A stretch of DNA of 64,000 nt from Lepidostoma basale (GCA_022606425.2 JAHDVF020000880.1:1302001-1366000); one strand, 5' to 3'; numbered from the stretch's first letter, positions 43,650 to 53,270 are shown. Notes: generated by a model from the letters alone, not told the origin. Program-made: numbers and translations.

Positions 43650-43835
43650 AAATAAAACGATGTTTATTTAACAACTTCCACTTTTGTCTTTATTTCAACA
43701 GCGACCGATTTCGCCAGGCTCGCTGGCAACGACAGACTGTCGAAATAAATACAAAAGTGGAAGTAGTTAAAAACATCGTTTTTTTTTAATTATTTTATAT
43801 ATTATACTTCCATCAAGAGATTTCAGTAAAATCAT
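43650..43835. repeat. Foldback element (GCCAG hammerhead-like family), uninterrupted
   Basis: CCACTTTTGTCTTTATTTCAA (43677 on) against CTGTCGAAATAAATACAAAA (43737 on). The inner minus arm contains GCCAG/CTGGC stem II, GAAAT and CGGTC. At 43761 GAAGTAGTTAAAA is the empty counterpart of the MITE insertion site at 19925. Confidence 0.6.
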
Positions 43836-43839
43836 TTGA

Positions 43840-44000
43840 TTATATTTTATCTGATGAAAATATTGCATTGCTAAGGCATTATAGAATTATTGACAATGGG
43901 TAATGCCTTAAAAGGGCGAAAAATTTCATTGCCATTACATATAATTAACCTACTTGAAAACCGACGTTTTCATTTGTATTAAGTATAGTGATATCATAAT
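43840..44000. repeat. Foldback element (GCCTT family), decayed
   Basis: GCTAAGGCATTATAGAATT on the left and GGGTAATGCCTTAAAAGGGC, GAAAAATTTC on the right. The core is mutated in both arms. Confidence 0.4.
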
Positions 44001-44439
44001 TAAATCGGATTTTAAGGAATCATGTTTATCATTATTGAAACTCGATTCGTTTAATAAATTAATTAAAAATACATTTTAATCATTTCTTTTAAACCCGTGA
44101 AATAATGCTTTCCTTAGTCTAAATATTGTTGTTTTTACAAGATTCATTGTTAAAGAAATTTTTGTTTTTACGAAAATTCAATACGAATATATATAAAAAA
44201 AATCCTTTGGTGCCAAATGGGTGGGCGAGTTTCAAATTCTAAAGCGTTTGTGTGAAAGAATTCACTAATAAACGTTATTTTTATACCCGTTTTTAACCCC
44301 GGCATTAATTAATCTCGAGGTTTAATTTGAAAAAACAAACTGCTGAAACAGTAAACAACCCCTATCCCTTGTAAATTATATTTTCCCTCGCAACACATTT
44401 CGAAGTGAAATACATTGTCCAATTAATTCCTGACTTCCT

Positions 44440-44733
44440 TTGTCCCGCTTAGGAGGGGCTACTGAAAGTAATTTAGCCCATCTCGTGATAGTATTAAAGG
44501 AAGAAAAAAATATCGCAATACCTCCTCGGGTTTCATTACAAAATAATAGTATAGTAAAAGATGCCGTGGATATTGCAAAACATGATACTTACCGAAGGTA
44601 CACGAGGTTTCGAATATCGTCGCTTGTTGAAAATATTCCACCTAGATTATACAAAAAGAGTAATATGTTTTTTCTAAGAAACCAATATAAAAGAAAAGAA
44701 ATACCATTGAGACGGAGTAAATTTTTGAAATAA
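44440..44733 (+). CDS. Hypothetical 97-codon open frame
   Basis: Basic, Lys/Arg/Ile/Asn-rich frame, LAHLVIVLKEEKNIAIPP at its start and LRRSKFLK at its end. A CCCGCTTAG acceptor-like site lies just inside it. No domain is recognised and there is no promoter. In sequence this AT-rich, a chance frame is quite possible; an unusual exon is the alternative. Confidence 0.15.
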   Translation: MSRLGGATESNLAHLVIVLKEEKNIAIPPRVSLQNNSIVKDAVDIAKHDTYRRYTRFRISSLVENIPPRLYKKSNMFFLRNQYKRKEIPLRRSKFLK

Positions 44734-44837
44734 TTGACTTTTTACAGTGTGCTTTGAAAAAATATATAGATGTCTTCATAAATCTAGAATATGTACTAAA
44801 TCTAGAATTGAAAATAATTTTGTTTAATCCACAATAT

Positions 44838-45290
44838 ATTTAAAAAACTTAGTCCATTGTTTTGGCCAAAACACGATGTGATACCTTAACATTTTAAACT
44901 ATTAAATTAAATAACTTTGTTTTTTGTATCCCAATTTTATTTTATTTTACGCGACAGCTGTTTCATCAACCAATGTTGACATCATCAGATATTACAATAA
45001 TATAATAATGTTATATAATAGAAATAATGCGAACTGTCGCTATAATCTCATAAAATATTTTTATTACTTTAAATTATTCTACCATTTTGTATTTGTAATA
45101 GCGTGTAATTGGCTTTACCTAATTGTTTAAATATACTTTTGATTTATGTACTGAAATGGCTGTACGTTACCCCCAATAAGTAAATAAATAAAAATAAACT
45201 GTCATAAAAAAAAGTCATTTAAATTTAAAACATATTACAAGTATCACAGCGTTTCAGTCAAAACAATGGACTACGAATTTATGTTAAAAC
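44838..45290. ncRNA. Hammerhead-like arm (CTGATGA family) split by a LINE 3' end
   Basis: Minus strand: CTGATGA at 44988-44982, GTCAAC/GTTGAT stem II, GAAAC, palindromic AGCTGT, C, GCG. The element's outer flank TCCATTGTTTTGGCCAAAAC (44852 on) reappears inverted at 45255-45280. Between them lies a Jockey-like LINE 3' end. Confidence 0.65.
45005..45195 (+). mobile_element. Jockey-like LINE 3' UTR
   Basis: GTGTAATTGGCTTTACCTAA, ACTGAAATGGCTGTACGTTA, CCCCCAATAAGTAAATAAAT. Same 3' end as the copy at 22390-22480. Confidence 0.6.
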
Positions 45291-45329
45291 GTATATAACG
45301 CCGATTCCAATCTACATCTCAAGAAACAA

Positions 45330-45720
45330 AGCCAAAAAAATGCATGCCTTTCAGTAGTACACAATAAGCGCCGTTCCTTGTTGAAACAGCCGGCAAAGAA
45401 GTCTAGAAAATCCCTTTTGTACAAAACAATATTTTACGGGAAGCTTCCCCCTGTAAAAACAAATGACTTTCAAAAACACTGATCCGGATAACAAATGAAT
45501 CCCATGTTTTTCTGATGCAGACGGGGCAGCTGACACCACCCGGTTGTATGAAAAGTCATTCCAACTTGTCACAATCATCCCGCTCCTTTCATGAAAAACG
45601 GCCTTTGAAATAATAGCTGGCATTAGATGTTTACGACTAACTATCCATTATCGGCTTGCCCAAAGATGTCTGTGAACTCTGAACTGTGAACTATGACCTC
45701 TGCGTTAAAAGAAGTAGTTT
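45330..45720. other. Unique, GC-richer noncoding block
   Basis: Distinct in composition from surrounding repeats (GAAGCTTCCCCCTGTAAAAA, GACGGGGCAGCTGACACCAC). It contains a 90-codon minus frame without motifs. A candidate conserved noncoding element of an intron. Confidence 0.3.
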
Positions 45721-45829
45721 TTTTTATAATTTAATTTCTCTTGTCTTTATAAGTTTAACGTATTTTTTTAAATTTATTGTCCATTGTTTCGGCTGAGACC
45801 CTATAATACTTCAACATTATAACTAACTA

Positions 45830-45900
45830 ACTAACCATCACGCTGTCTCCCCAAAGGGGTAGGCAGAAAGAATAGACTGTCACACTTTTCTTTAACTAAC
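45830..45900 (-). mobile_element. TTAG-tailed LINE 3' terminus, antisense
   Basis: CTAACTAACCATCACGCTGTCTCC then AGAATAGACTGTCACAC; it is cut at about 45890, where SINE-like element 2 begins with the same terminal block. 46186-46230 resumes the LINE. Confidence 0.6.
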
Positions 45901-46185
45901 TAACTAACTAACCATCATGCCATCTCCCCGAAAGGGTAGGCAGAAAGAATGGACTGTCACACTTTTACTGATGCGGCACTCCATCCTTCTCTTTTCGCCC
46001 CGCGGGAGACGCGGTGTGATGGGTTGCGAACCTCATCGCCACCAATAAGCATCTCCCGCGCACACTTTGATCGTCCAACACCCACAAAATAAATCTTAAA
46101 CAAATAATATAAAATACAATGATATAAAATAAAATAACAAAATAAAAATAATTTAACACAAGATGTTCTTTTTAGATGGTGCACA
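45901..46185 (-). mobile_element. SINE-like element 2 with TTAG-LINE 3' tail, antisense
   Basis: Second complete copy: (CTAA)n, TCATGCCATCTCCCCGAAAG, then GGAGACGCGGTGTGATGGG, GGTTGCGAACC, GCATCTCCCGCGCACACTTT and ATAAATCTTAAACAAATAAT. Close to the 31894 copy. Confidence 0.65.
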
Positions 46186-46289
46186 CTTTTCTTTCCTGAC
46201 ATATTTCTCTCGCTTCCTCAACATTCATACAAAATAATTTAATTTCATTTATAATTTTATTTTATTTTATTCATAATTTCATACTCCAA

Positions 46290-46520
46290 CATTATTAACT
46301 GTTAAAATTGATCACACTGTTTTGATATCGCAATTTTTACTATTCACTGTTTGGGGGTGTCGCGACAGCTGTTTCGCCAACCCATGTTGGCGTCATCAGG
46401 TGTTACAAACAAATGCTGTTTGTAATACCTGACGATACCAACATCGGTTGGCGAAACAGCTGTCGCGACTCACCCAAAAAGGTGATCATAAAAATTGCGA
46501 TATCATTACAGTGTTATTAG
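46290..46520. ncRNA. Inverted pair of hammerhead-like motifs (CTGATGA family)
   Basis: Minus arm: CTGATGA (46399-46393), CGCCAAC/GTTGGCG stem II with ATGG loop, AAAC, AGCTGT, C at 46364. Plus arm: CTGACGA (46429-46435), CCAAC/GTTGG stem (46438-46451), GAAA (46453-46456), palindromic ACAGCTGT, C at 46464. Both cores are intact. Stem I is short (first and third base pairs form in the minus arm). Confidence 0.7.
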
Positions 46521-46554
46521 TTTTAACAGTTCTAATTTTTTTATATTTATAAAC

Positions 46555-46830
46555 TCTTAAATTAAAAAAAACTATGTTTAATGTATCACAATTGTATTTG
46601 ATTTTTCGCGACAGCTGTTTCGTCAACCTATGTTGACATCATCAAGTGTTTTAACACATTATTATTGTAACACCTGATGATGTCAACATAGGTTGACGAA
46701 ACAGGTGTCGTGAAAAATAAAAAATTAATTGTGATACATAAAACATTTTTATTTTAAATTTAACAGTTTATAGTGTTAAAGTATCATAGTGTTTCGGCGA
46801 AAACAATGGACTATTTTATTTTTATAGTAA
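46555..46830. ncRNA. Inverted pair of hammerhead-like motifs, best preserved stem I
   Basis: Plus arm: CAC (46671-46673), CTGATGA (46674-46680), stem II GTCAAC/GTTGAC with ATAG loop (46682-46697), GAAA (46698-46701), ACAGGTGT, C at 46709, then GTG (46710-46712). CAC pairs with GTG as stem I. The minus arm (46606-46652) has TTGATGA with stem II intact. Flanked by ATTGTGATACATAAAA and the GTTTCGGCGAAAACAATGG block. Confidence 0.75.
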
Positions 46831-46831
46831 A

Positions 46832-47125
46832 AAAATGATACATAACAAGCAAACATCATTTATGCGACTCATTTCGACAAACATACATGTATAACATTTT
46901 CACATATTAAGAAACACGAAACAACTTATCTCAGAAGGAGTTCTAGAACTTCATTTCATATGTTTTAAGAATCACTTCGGTTCGTACAGTATGGGGCCGC
47001 TTCTCTACAGCTTACGTTATACCCGTATACTAGTAGATCGTACGCATGTATTGTCAATTCTAACATTGTATGTGTTTGTTCTTCCAAACAAGATATTTAA
47101 GACACCGTGATACGGCAGACGTTTT
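46832..47125. other. No gene recognised
   Basis: AT-rich with a moderate-GC patch at 46970-47050. No family assigned. Confidence 0.35.
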
Positions 47126-47129
47126 TTTT

Positions 47130-47425
47130 CAAATCACATCAAATCAAATCAGTTTATTTTCTCAAAAGATATCATCTATATTTGAAAAGACAAACAACAA
47201 TTATAGTTGAAGGCATATATTGAGAACAGGTAAAACATAAAAAATTATAATACCAGGAACGTATGGGAGATGGTTCGACATTAGGAATACAAGATACTCT
47301 CCAAAGTCAAGAGTATTTGTCTTCTGAACGTACTTTCACGAATATGAAAGACATCGATCTCCGAAGAGATCATGTTCAGCAGTTTGATTGCTCTCCCCAC
47401 CGGTTTAATTAACTTATTCTCGTAA
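47130..47425 (-). mobile_element. Jockey-like LINE 3' end, antisense
   Basis: (ATCAA)n at 47140-47152, TTTATTTTCTCAAAAGATAT, then the same coding complement as at 39990-40375 (TTCTGAACGTACTTTCACGA, ATGTTCAGCAGTTTGATTGC). Confidence 0.65.
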
Positions 47426-47644
47426 TTCATAATACAGGTCATTACAGCTACAGATCTCTTCCCCCAAATTCAAGGAAATTTATCAAAGGATGATATGAAA
47501 GTATTAACAATACGTTTTTTTCCATTACTGTTTATAAAATAAAAATATGCACATATCTTCCTAAAATAACATCAGAGAATCATACTTGTTTTTTAATTCA
47601 AAAAATAAAACAACAATAACAATTTTCTTCTTTTCTTATTTCAG

Positions 47645-47985
47645 AAAATGTATTTTCTAATACCATTATTAATCATACACTCCATCAAAGACCGCTCCAG
47701 GGAAATGTTAGAAAAAAATACAAATTTCAAATATGCTCATCAAAACGAACGCCATCCATAATTTCAAAGTAAGAACCGTGGACTTTTCATCTTTGTTTTT
47801 AAAACATACTTATCGTTGTTGTAAAAAATAATTGTTTTTTTTTCCTAGAATTAATTTATTATCAAAACAAAACAATTTCAGAATATTTCCATGGAGGGAG
47901 GGAACATCTAATTCCTCGTTTTACGTGTTATTCGGAAAGACAGACGACTCGGAAATATTATGTACGTTTCCCGAAAACGTTTTCA
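47645..47985 (+). other. Possible exon pair of unknown gene
   Basis: Segment 47645-47768 has a strong acceptor (TTTCTTCTTTTCTTATTTCAG) and donor (GTAAGAACC). 47849-47985 has acceptor TTTTTTTTTCCTAG and donor CA|GTAAGT. Joined, they leave one frame open for about 86 codons across an 80-bp intron. The product (IINHTLHQRPLQGNVRKK, SSFYVLFGKTDDSEILC) is not recognised and not Ig-like. The final phase does not fit the next Ig exon directly. Confidence 0.2.
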
Positions 47986-48535
47986 GTAAGTACAAAACGA
48001 GGAAAAAAAGGGATTCAGGTAAATATTATACCCTCTTGTAAATATTACTTTTTCCAGAAAATTTAGCATATAGGTACAATGACAAAATCATCAAAATTTT
48101 ATTTATTGTATTGTTCATTTAATACGCTTGTTTACCTATCAGAATACAACAATTCAATAACTATTTTTTTAAATTAAAATAAATAAAAAACTGTATTTTG
48201 ATTTTATATGAATTATCTTAAATTTAATATGTTTTACAATAACAATATAAACGTATTTATTAAACTTTACTTTGACAAAAATATCCGTTTTATTCAATAA
48301 ATTATGAGGGACATGTTTTGCCTTCTTATGACACTATCAAAAGCCCCAAATGTTCAATTAGATTAATGATAATACCCCAATTAATTGAAGGTTGTGGCAT
48401 TAACACTGTGGTATTCCATTGTTATAACCCTAGAATTGAATAAATAACGCTGTTTTTATTTAGCTTTATTATATTTAAGATTTAATATATTGACTCTGAT
48501 AACATATATATTGTTCTAATATATCTTTGATATAT

Positions 48536-48780
48536 TGACGACCTTCGTGGCCGAGTGGTAAGTGCATTGACTGCCACCACAAAGGTTCCGGGTTCGATAC
48601 CCGGCGAGGCCAGTGTGATTGTCACACTGTCTTTGGTCTGGTGTAGAATTCACGTAACAATAAGAAGATATATTAGCTACCTATCACATGTTACGAGAAT
48701 CACTATGATAGCTATAATAGCCTTTACATCGATTTGGCTCATGCTGTCATGATGTCAAGAGCGATTTTAAAATTTAAAAA
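48536..48780 (+). mobile_element. tRNA-derived SINE, full body (first of three)
   Basis: Perfect A box TGGCCGAGTGG (48548-48558) and B box GGTTCGATACC (48592-48602) at tRNA-like spacing. Then the family body GTGTGATTGTCACACTGTC, TTTGGTCTGGTGTAGAATTC, CTACCTATCACATG. The tail is poly-A after GATGTCAAGAGCG, without the Jockey-type tail. Confidence 0.85.
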
Positions 48781-48971
48781 AAAATACATATTATATACAT
48801 TGAAGTCAGAGGTCACCTCGGAAAAATTGTTATGGTTGATATTTTTATATTATATAAATATTTCATTAATTAAAATGAAATAAAACTGCGTTATTTATTT
48901 AATTTCTATGTTATGATTATACCCCAGTATGGTTTAATGTATCGATGCCACAAAATATAATAAAACTTCTA

Positions 48972-49205
48972 GACGACCTTCATGGCAGAGTGGAAAGTGC
49001 TCTGACTTCCATACCGAAGGTCCCGGGTTCGATTCGAAGTGTGATTGTCACACTGTCTTTGGTCTGGTGTAGAATTCACGTGACAATAAAATGGCGATAG
49101 ATTGGCTACCTATCACATGTCACAAGAATCAATATAATAGCTAAAAAAATAAATTGTATACAGTTATTGGGTTCAAGCAACCTGTTGTATACATAAAAAA
49201 AAATT
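48972..49205 (+). mobile_element. tRNA-derived SINE with Jockey-type tail (second of three)
   Basis: A box TGGCAGAGTGG, B box GGTTCGATTCG with the next few bases deleted, body as in the first copy. The 3' tail TTGTATACAGTTATTGGGTT, then ACCTGTTGTATAC and poly-A matches the Jockey-like LINE end at 11133-11170. Confidence 0.85.
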
Positions 49206-49492
49206 CAAAAAAAAAAAAAATCTGAGATAAAAATAATTTTTGACAATACACATATTTTATATTTTCGCCAGGATTAGTCCCGGAGATGATGTACAGTTTC
49301 ATAGAGCAGGCGGTCCAGCCAGGGGGGCACATTTCTTTAAAATGTTCTGCGACAGGCGATCCGCTTCCAAGGTTCGATTGGATGCTGGATAATGATTTTC
49401 TATCGATATCAACGCACAGGTAAACCAAATATTCATAGAATTTTTAAAACAGACTAATAATTAATTAAAATTAAATTAAATTAATTAAATTA

Positions 49493-50280
49493 TCAACCTT
49501 CATGGCAGAGTGGTAAGTGCTCTGACTTTCATACAGAAGGTTCCGGGTTCGATTCCCGGCGATGGCAGTATGATTGTCACACTGTCTTTGGTCTGGTGTA
49601 GAATTCACGTGACAACTAAACTAACTAACTTACCATCACGCCGTCTCCCCGGAAGGATAGGCAGAACTAATGGAACGCCACACTGTTCTATCCTGACATA
49701 CTTCTCTGGATTCCTCTACATTCATACATCTTGTCATGCACGCACGTCGATTTCTCCGACTCCTCACGTGACCGACATTCAATATTTGATTGATTTGATC
49801 GTGCCACGTTTTCCTCGGCCTTCTTCTGCCTTCCTCTATTTCTAGCTCCGTTCACGCCGTTAACATATACCTTCTTTACCATTCTGTCTTCACTCATTAT
49901 TTCCATGTGTCCAAACCATCTTAATGACCCTTTCCTTATTTTGTTCATAACACTTTCATTCGCACCACATTCACTTCTTGTACTTGCATTTGTCACTCTA
50001 TCATAAACAGATTTGCCACACATTCGTCTTAGAGATCTCATTTCTACGGCATTTATTCTACTTTTATCCTTCTTTTGCCATTTCCATGCTTCATTTCCAT
50101 ACATAAGGGTCGGCACAAGAACACCATTGTGCACTGCCATCTTGGCTTTTTTGGATAGGCTTTTCTTTGCGATGACAACTTTAAGTGACAATAAAATTGC
50201 GATAGATTGGCTACCTATCACATGTCATGATAATCAATATAATAGCTCTAATAAAATGTATACAGTAATTGGGTTTAAAA
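49493..50280 (+). mobile_element. tRNA-derived SINE with nested LINE (third of three)
   Basis: The SINE runs 49493-49615 and resumes at 50192-50280, ending ATGTATACAGTAATTGGGTT and poly-A. Between them a TTAG-tailed LINE is inserted. The poly-A ends about 25 nt before the acceptor of the Ig exon at 50313. Confidence 0.85.
49616..50184 (-). mobile_element. TTAG-tailed LINE 3' end inserted in a SINE, with target duplication
   Basis: GTGACAA at 49609-49615 and 50185-50191 is the duplicated target. Starts (CTAA)n, ACCATCACGCCGTCTCCCC. The minus frame gives LSLKVVIAKKSLSKKAKMAV, HNGVLVPTLMYGNEAWKWQK, SVYDRVTNASTRSECGANES and GSLRWFGHMEIMSEDRMVKK. Confidence 0.85.
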
Positions 50281-50312
50281 AAAAAAACATTTTTTAATAT
50301 GTATTGTTTAAG

Positions 50313-50464
50313 GATTGCTGTGGGTCAGTTTATCGATCACTCCGGATTTGTGATATCACACTTGAATATATCCGGGGTCCGTGTTGAAGATGGTGGACTG
50401 TACGAGTGCAGAGCCAGTAACTCCAGAGGACATACATCCCATTCAGCAAGACTAAACGTTTACG
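50313..50464 (+). CDS. Dscam-like Ig gene, exon A (second half of an Ig domain)
   Basis: 152-bp exon, acceptor TTGTTTAAG, donor TACG|GTAAGA, phases 2 and 1. It encodes RIAVGQFIDHSGFVISHLNI, then GVRVEDGGLYECRASNSRGH and HSARLNVYG. The E-F strand signature ISHLNI...EDGGLYEC gives the second disulfide Cys of the domain, and the A...NVYG end is the G strand. In Dscam proteins this is the end of Ig6, whose linker continues GxPYIR. A cell-surface adhesion/recognition receptor of neurons or immune cells is expected. The first half of this Ig domain was not found upstream in the window. A SINE poly-A lies directly ahead of the splice site. Confidence 0.85.
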
Positions 50465-50469
50465 GTAAG

Positions 50470-50760
50470 AACTATCTTAATATTTGTGCTACTGAAGTTC
50501 ACAGGTGCAAACAACATGGTTATAAGTTACGTTATTACATATACATATCGCACGCTTAATAGTAAACTAACCGATTATGGTTTAGGTCATAATTGAGTTA
50601 ACATAAGACAGAGGCTTGTGTTAACGCTATCCATCAAGTTTTAACAATGTTAACGCTATCCATTCGTACGAGTTTTTCGACTGTTTTTGTTAAAACACCG
50701 ACTCATGTCAGATTGAACAATTTTTTTTAGTTAAGCCAGTGTTCTATTAAGCGTGCGATA
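50470..50760. other. Intronic sequence with inverted segment near 50580-50700
   Basis: TTAACGCTATCCAT occurs twice (50621 and 50651), and GCGTGCGATATG/CATATCGCACGC flanks (50538 and 50752) are inverted. Probably a small decayed foldback. Confidence 0.35.
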
Positions 50761-50764
50761 TGTA

Positions 50765-50945
50765 GTCCATAGGTTCCCAACGGGTTATGGTGGTTCCTAA
50801 GTTGGCGCTGGAGCTCTCCGTGGTGGCGTAGTGGGTCCAGAGACAAATAGGGGGCAAGGAGGACGGCTGTAGCGAATCTATTTGCATTAATAATTATTTA
50901 ATACTATTTTCATGAACAGATCATTCATGAGAGTAATTTAAAAAA
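50765..50945 (+). mobile_element. hAT 5' terminal region fragment
   Basis: GTCCATAGGTTCCCAACGGG resembles a hAT terminus. GTTCCTAAGTTGGCGCTGG, GGTGGCGTAGTGGGTCCAG and ACTATTTTCATGAACAGATC follow. It parallels 40550-40770. Confidence 0.5.
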
Positions 50946-51009
50946 AAAGAACAAATGTCTGATATACAGGATCATCGAAAAAAATGACAACATTTAAGAT
51001 AACTTATAA

Positions 51010-51115
51010 TTAAATAAAATGATGTTTTTTAAACTACTTACACTTTTGTCTTTATTTCGACAGCGACCGGTTTCGCCAGGCTCGCTGGCATCGATAGACT
51101 GGACCAGTCGTTTGG
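51010..51115 (-). repeat. Half of a GCCAG-family hammerhead-like foldback
   Basis: ACTTTTGTCTTTATTTCGAC, AGCGACCGGTTTCGCCAGGC, TCGCTGGCATCGATAGACTG. Minus strand: GCCAG/CTGGC stem II, GAAA, palindromic ACCGGT, C. The upstream core is CTATCGA, mutated from CTGANGA. Confidence 0.5.
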
Positions 51116-51477
51116 ATCGGTTTTTACTTCAATATATTGAGGTTTTTTTGTACACATAAAAGAATATTACATACCTGTACGCTAGGGTGTCCCTTATATA
51201 GGCAAAAATTTTTTTTTTTGGATTATTGAAACGCATACCCCCTAATTGTGTTTAATAGTCTACTAGTTACCCAAATACAGAATTTCAACTTCCTACGTTA
51301 ATTCTAACCCGTGCCGACTTGCCCTCAAAGTTTTAGAAAATAGGTGATTTAAGTGTCTCTTAAATGAAGTTGTTGATGATCACTTAAAACCATTATGTTA
51401 GATAAATGTTGATGAAAACACATATTTATAAAATGCTTTTCATGTAACTATCAAAAAAGATCCAAATTTATATTTAT

Positions 51478-52420
51478 TTACTTGGATATTTCCTCTTCAA
51501 AGTCTCTTTTTTTACAGTCTGGGTAAATTTTTCTATGTTCTTGCACACAACATAATATAAACTGCTTATGTTCTTCATCTGCGGTAGCCAAATCATGAAA
51601 GTCTGTCATTAGATTAACAGCTCTTTTAGTTGTGTCATTAACTGCTTTTACGCTAGTAACCTTATTTTTAGCTCCCACAAACGTCGCGCTGTCTTTCTAT
51701 GAAGATACAATTTATTGAAGGAAATTACTATCAAGTTCCAGTTATGAAAATAAATCTTTACTCTTGACAGAAACAAAATCACTCAAAGATTTCCATGAAA
51801 CAAGATAACAAATACTTGTAGTACCTATAAATAAAACAAATTAGTTCTTAATTAAATACCAGATTAAACACTTCTTACGTACCATATAGAGACCCAGATA
51901 TCTGTTCCTTCGATGGAACATATTTCTTTCCCGAATCACCAAAACTTTATTTTTGTAAGTTTTCTACAATGTTTTTTTAGTCTGCTCATCAACGTTGTCA
52001 TCAAAAATTAAAAGGATAGCTATTTCTTCTGACAAGTACCACAAATGTTGACTGAACTTGTTTAAAGCCACTTTGGAAATTGTCAATTTCTTCGTTATCT
52101 TTTAAGGTCTTTCAAAAACATAAATCTTGATTCTGAGCTTTTATTGCTAAAATACGTTCAAGCCAGGGCTTCACATAAACTGCCACAATAAATAAACAAA
52201 CATCTCGTAAAGCTTGTTTGTCCTTAGCGCAAATTTTAAACTGGAACTGCAGCAAAAGTATTTTTAAGGAGTAAATAGCTCTTGCCATCCATCGTGCTTG
52301 ATGCATTGGGCCAGCAGGTCTGATTTTTATTTTATTTTTATTGCCTCCACTCAGAAAAACAATAGCAAGCTCAATGAGTTCTCTATAATCATCTCGTACA
52401 ATCGATTTTGCGATTCAAAC
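51478..52420 (-). pseudogene. Transposase remnant of the 2.6-kb DNA transposon
   Basis: Minus-strand pieces in order: MHQARWMARAIYSLKILLLQ (52306), VCLFIVAVYVKPWLERI, NQDLCF, KVALNKFSQHLWYLSEEIAI, LIFDDNVDEQTKK, then VKAVNDTTKRAVNLMTDFHD and DEEHKQFILCCVQEHRKIYP at the C-terminus. These look like one degraded transposase C-terminal half. I know similar sequences only as unnamed transposon-derived insect proteins. Stops and frameshifts throughout. Confidence 0.6.
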
Positions 52421-52649
52421 GCACTTTTGAGCATCAGTTTTTATATGTGATGGTGGCCAGCAAAGAGTAACAAATATCTTTCTAGTTTTTGCACATAAGC
52501 TCCCTTCAAGCATCCTGTATAAAATGCTGTCGTATCACAGCACATTCAAGAGCATAGGCGTGTGCGATATCGAATAAATTATCTAATTCAAGTTGAAAGT
52601 TCCTTTCGCGGCGCCAATGCAAGTCCTGAATCTTCTTGCTATTTTTGCA

Positions 52650-53270
52650 GTTTCATTTCATTTCATTTCATTTATTTTGCTAATAATCACAAACATTACA
52701 GTCATGCAATTCCAAATCATTTGCAATTACATTGTAAACAGAGAAGTATTAAAAAAAAATAAAAATTAAGCTTAAGAGTAAGAAAAAATCATAACATTGA
52801 TATTGCATCCCTGAGGCAACTCACACTATCACGAAATATGTCGACCTCCGAGGCGATCCGATTAAGCAATAAGATTGCCCTACCCATAGGCATTACCATT
52901 GGCAGGTTGGTTCTGCAGCGTGGCAAATAAAACAATCTGTGCTGTCTTTGATGAAGGTAATTATCAGGGACAAATAGACCTACATCACTTAGGACATCCG
53001 AGTTCTGTATACGGCCGCCAATCAGCTGAAAGAAGTGAACTCCCAAGTGAATGTTCCTCCTTCTCTCCAATGATTGGTAGCTTAGCATACCTAGCAAGAA
53101 TTCAGTCGGAAAGAGCCACGGGTAATAACCGCGCTCCCTGAGGTAAAGAAAGCGCAGAAATTTTTTCTGCACTCGCTCCACCATCAGAGAATATCGAATC
53201 CCCGGCGGTGACCAAATAACGGAACTATATTCCAGCCGACTTCTTACCAGGGAATTATCTCTTCAGACCT
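52650..53270 (-). mobile_element. Jockey-like LINE 3' end nested in the DNA transposon
   Basis: A (CATTT)n tail complement at 52653-52676. Frame 53184-52789 codes for RVQKKFLRFLYLRERGYYPW, LLGMLSYQSLERRRNIHLGV, HFFQLIGGRIQNSDVL, YLPRCRTNLPMVMPMGRAIL and LLNRIASEVDIFRDSVSCLR, then stop. The upstream complement adds NSLVRSRLEYSSVIWSPPG-like sequence. Little decayed, 5' truncated. Confidence 0.85.

Noticed and set aside
48536..48610. tRNA gene (A and B boxes at correct spacing)
   Set aside because: The same head occurs at least seven times joined to a common non-tRNA body and tail, so it is a SINE.
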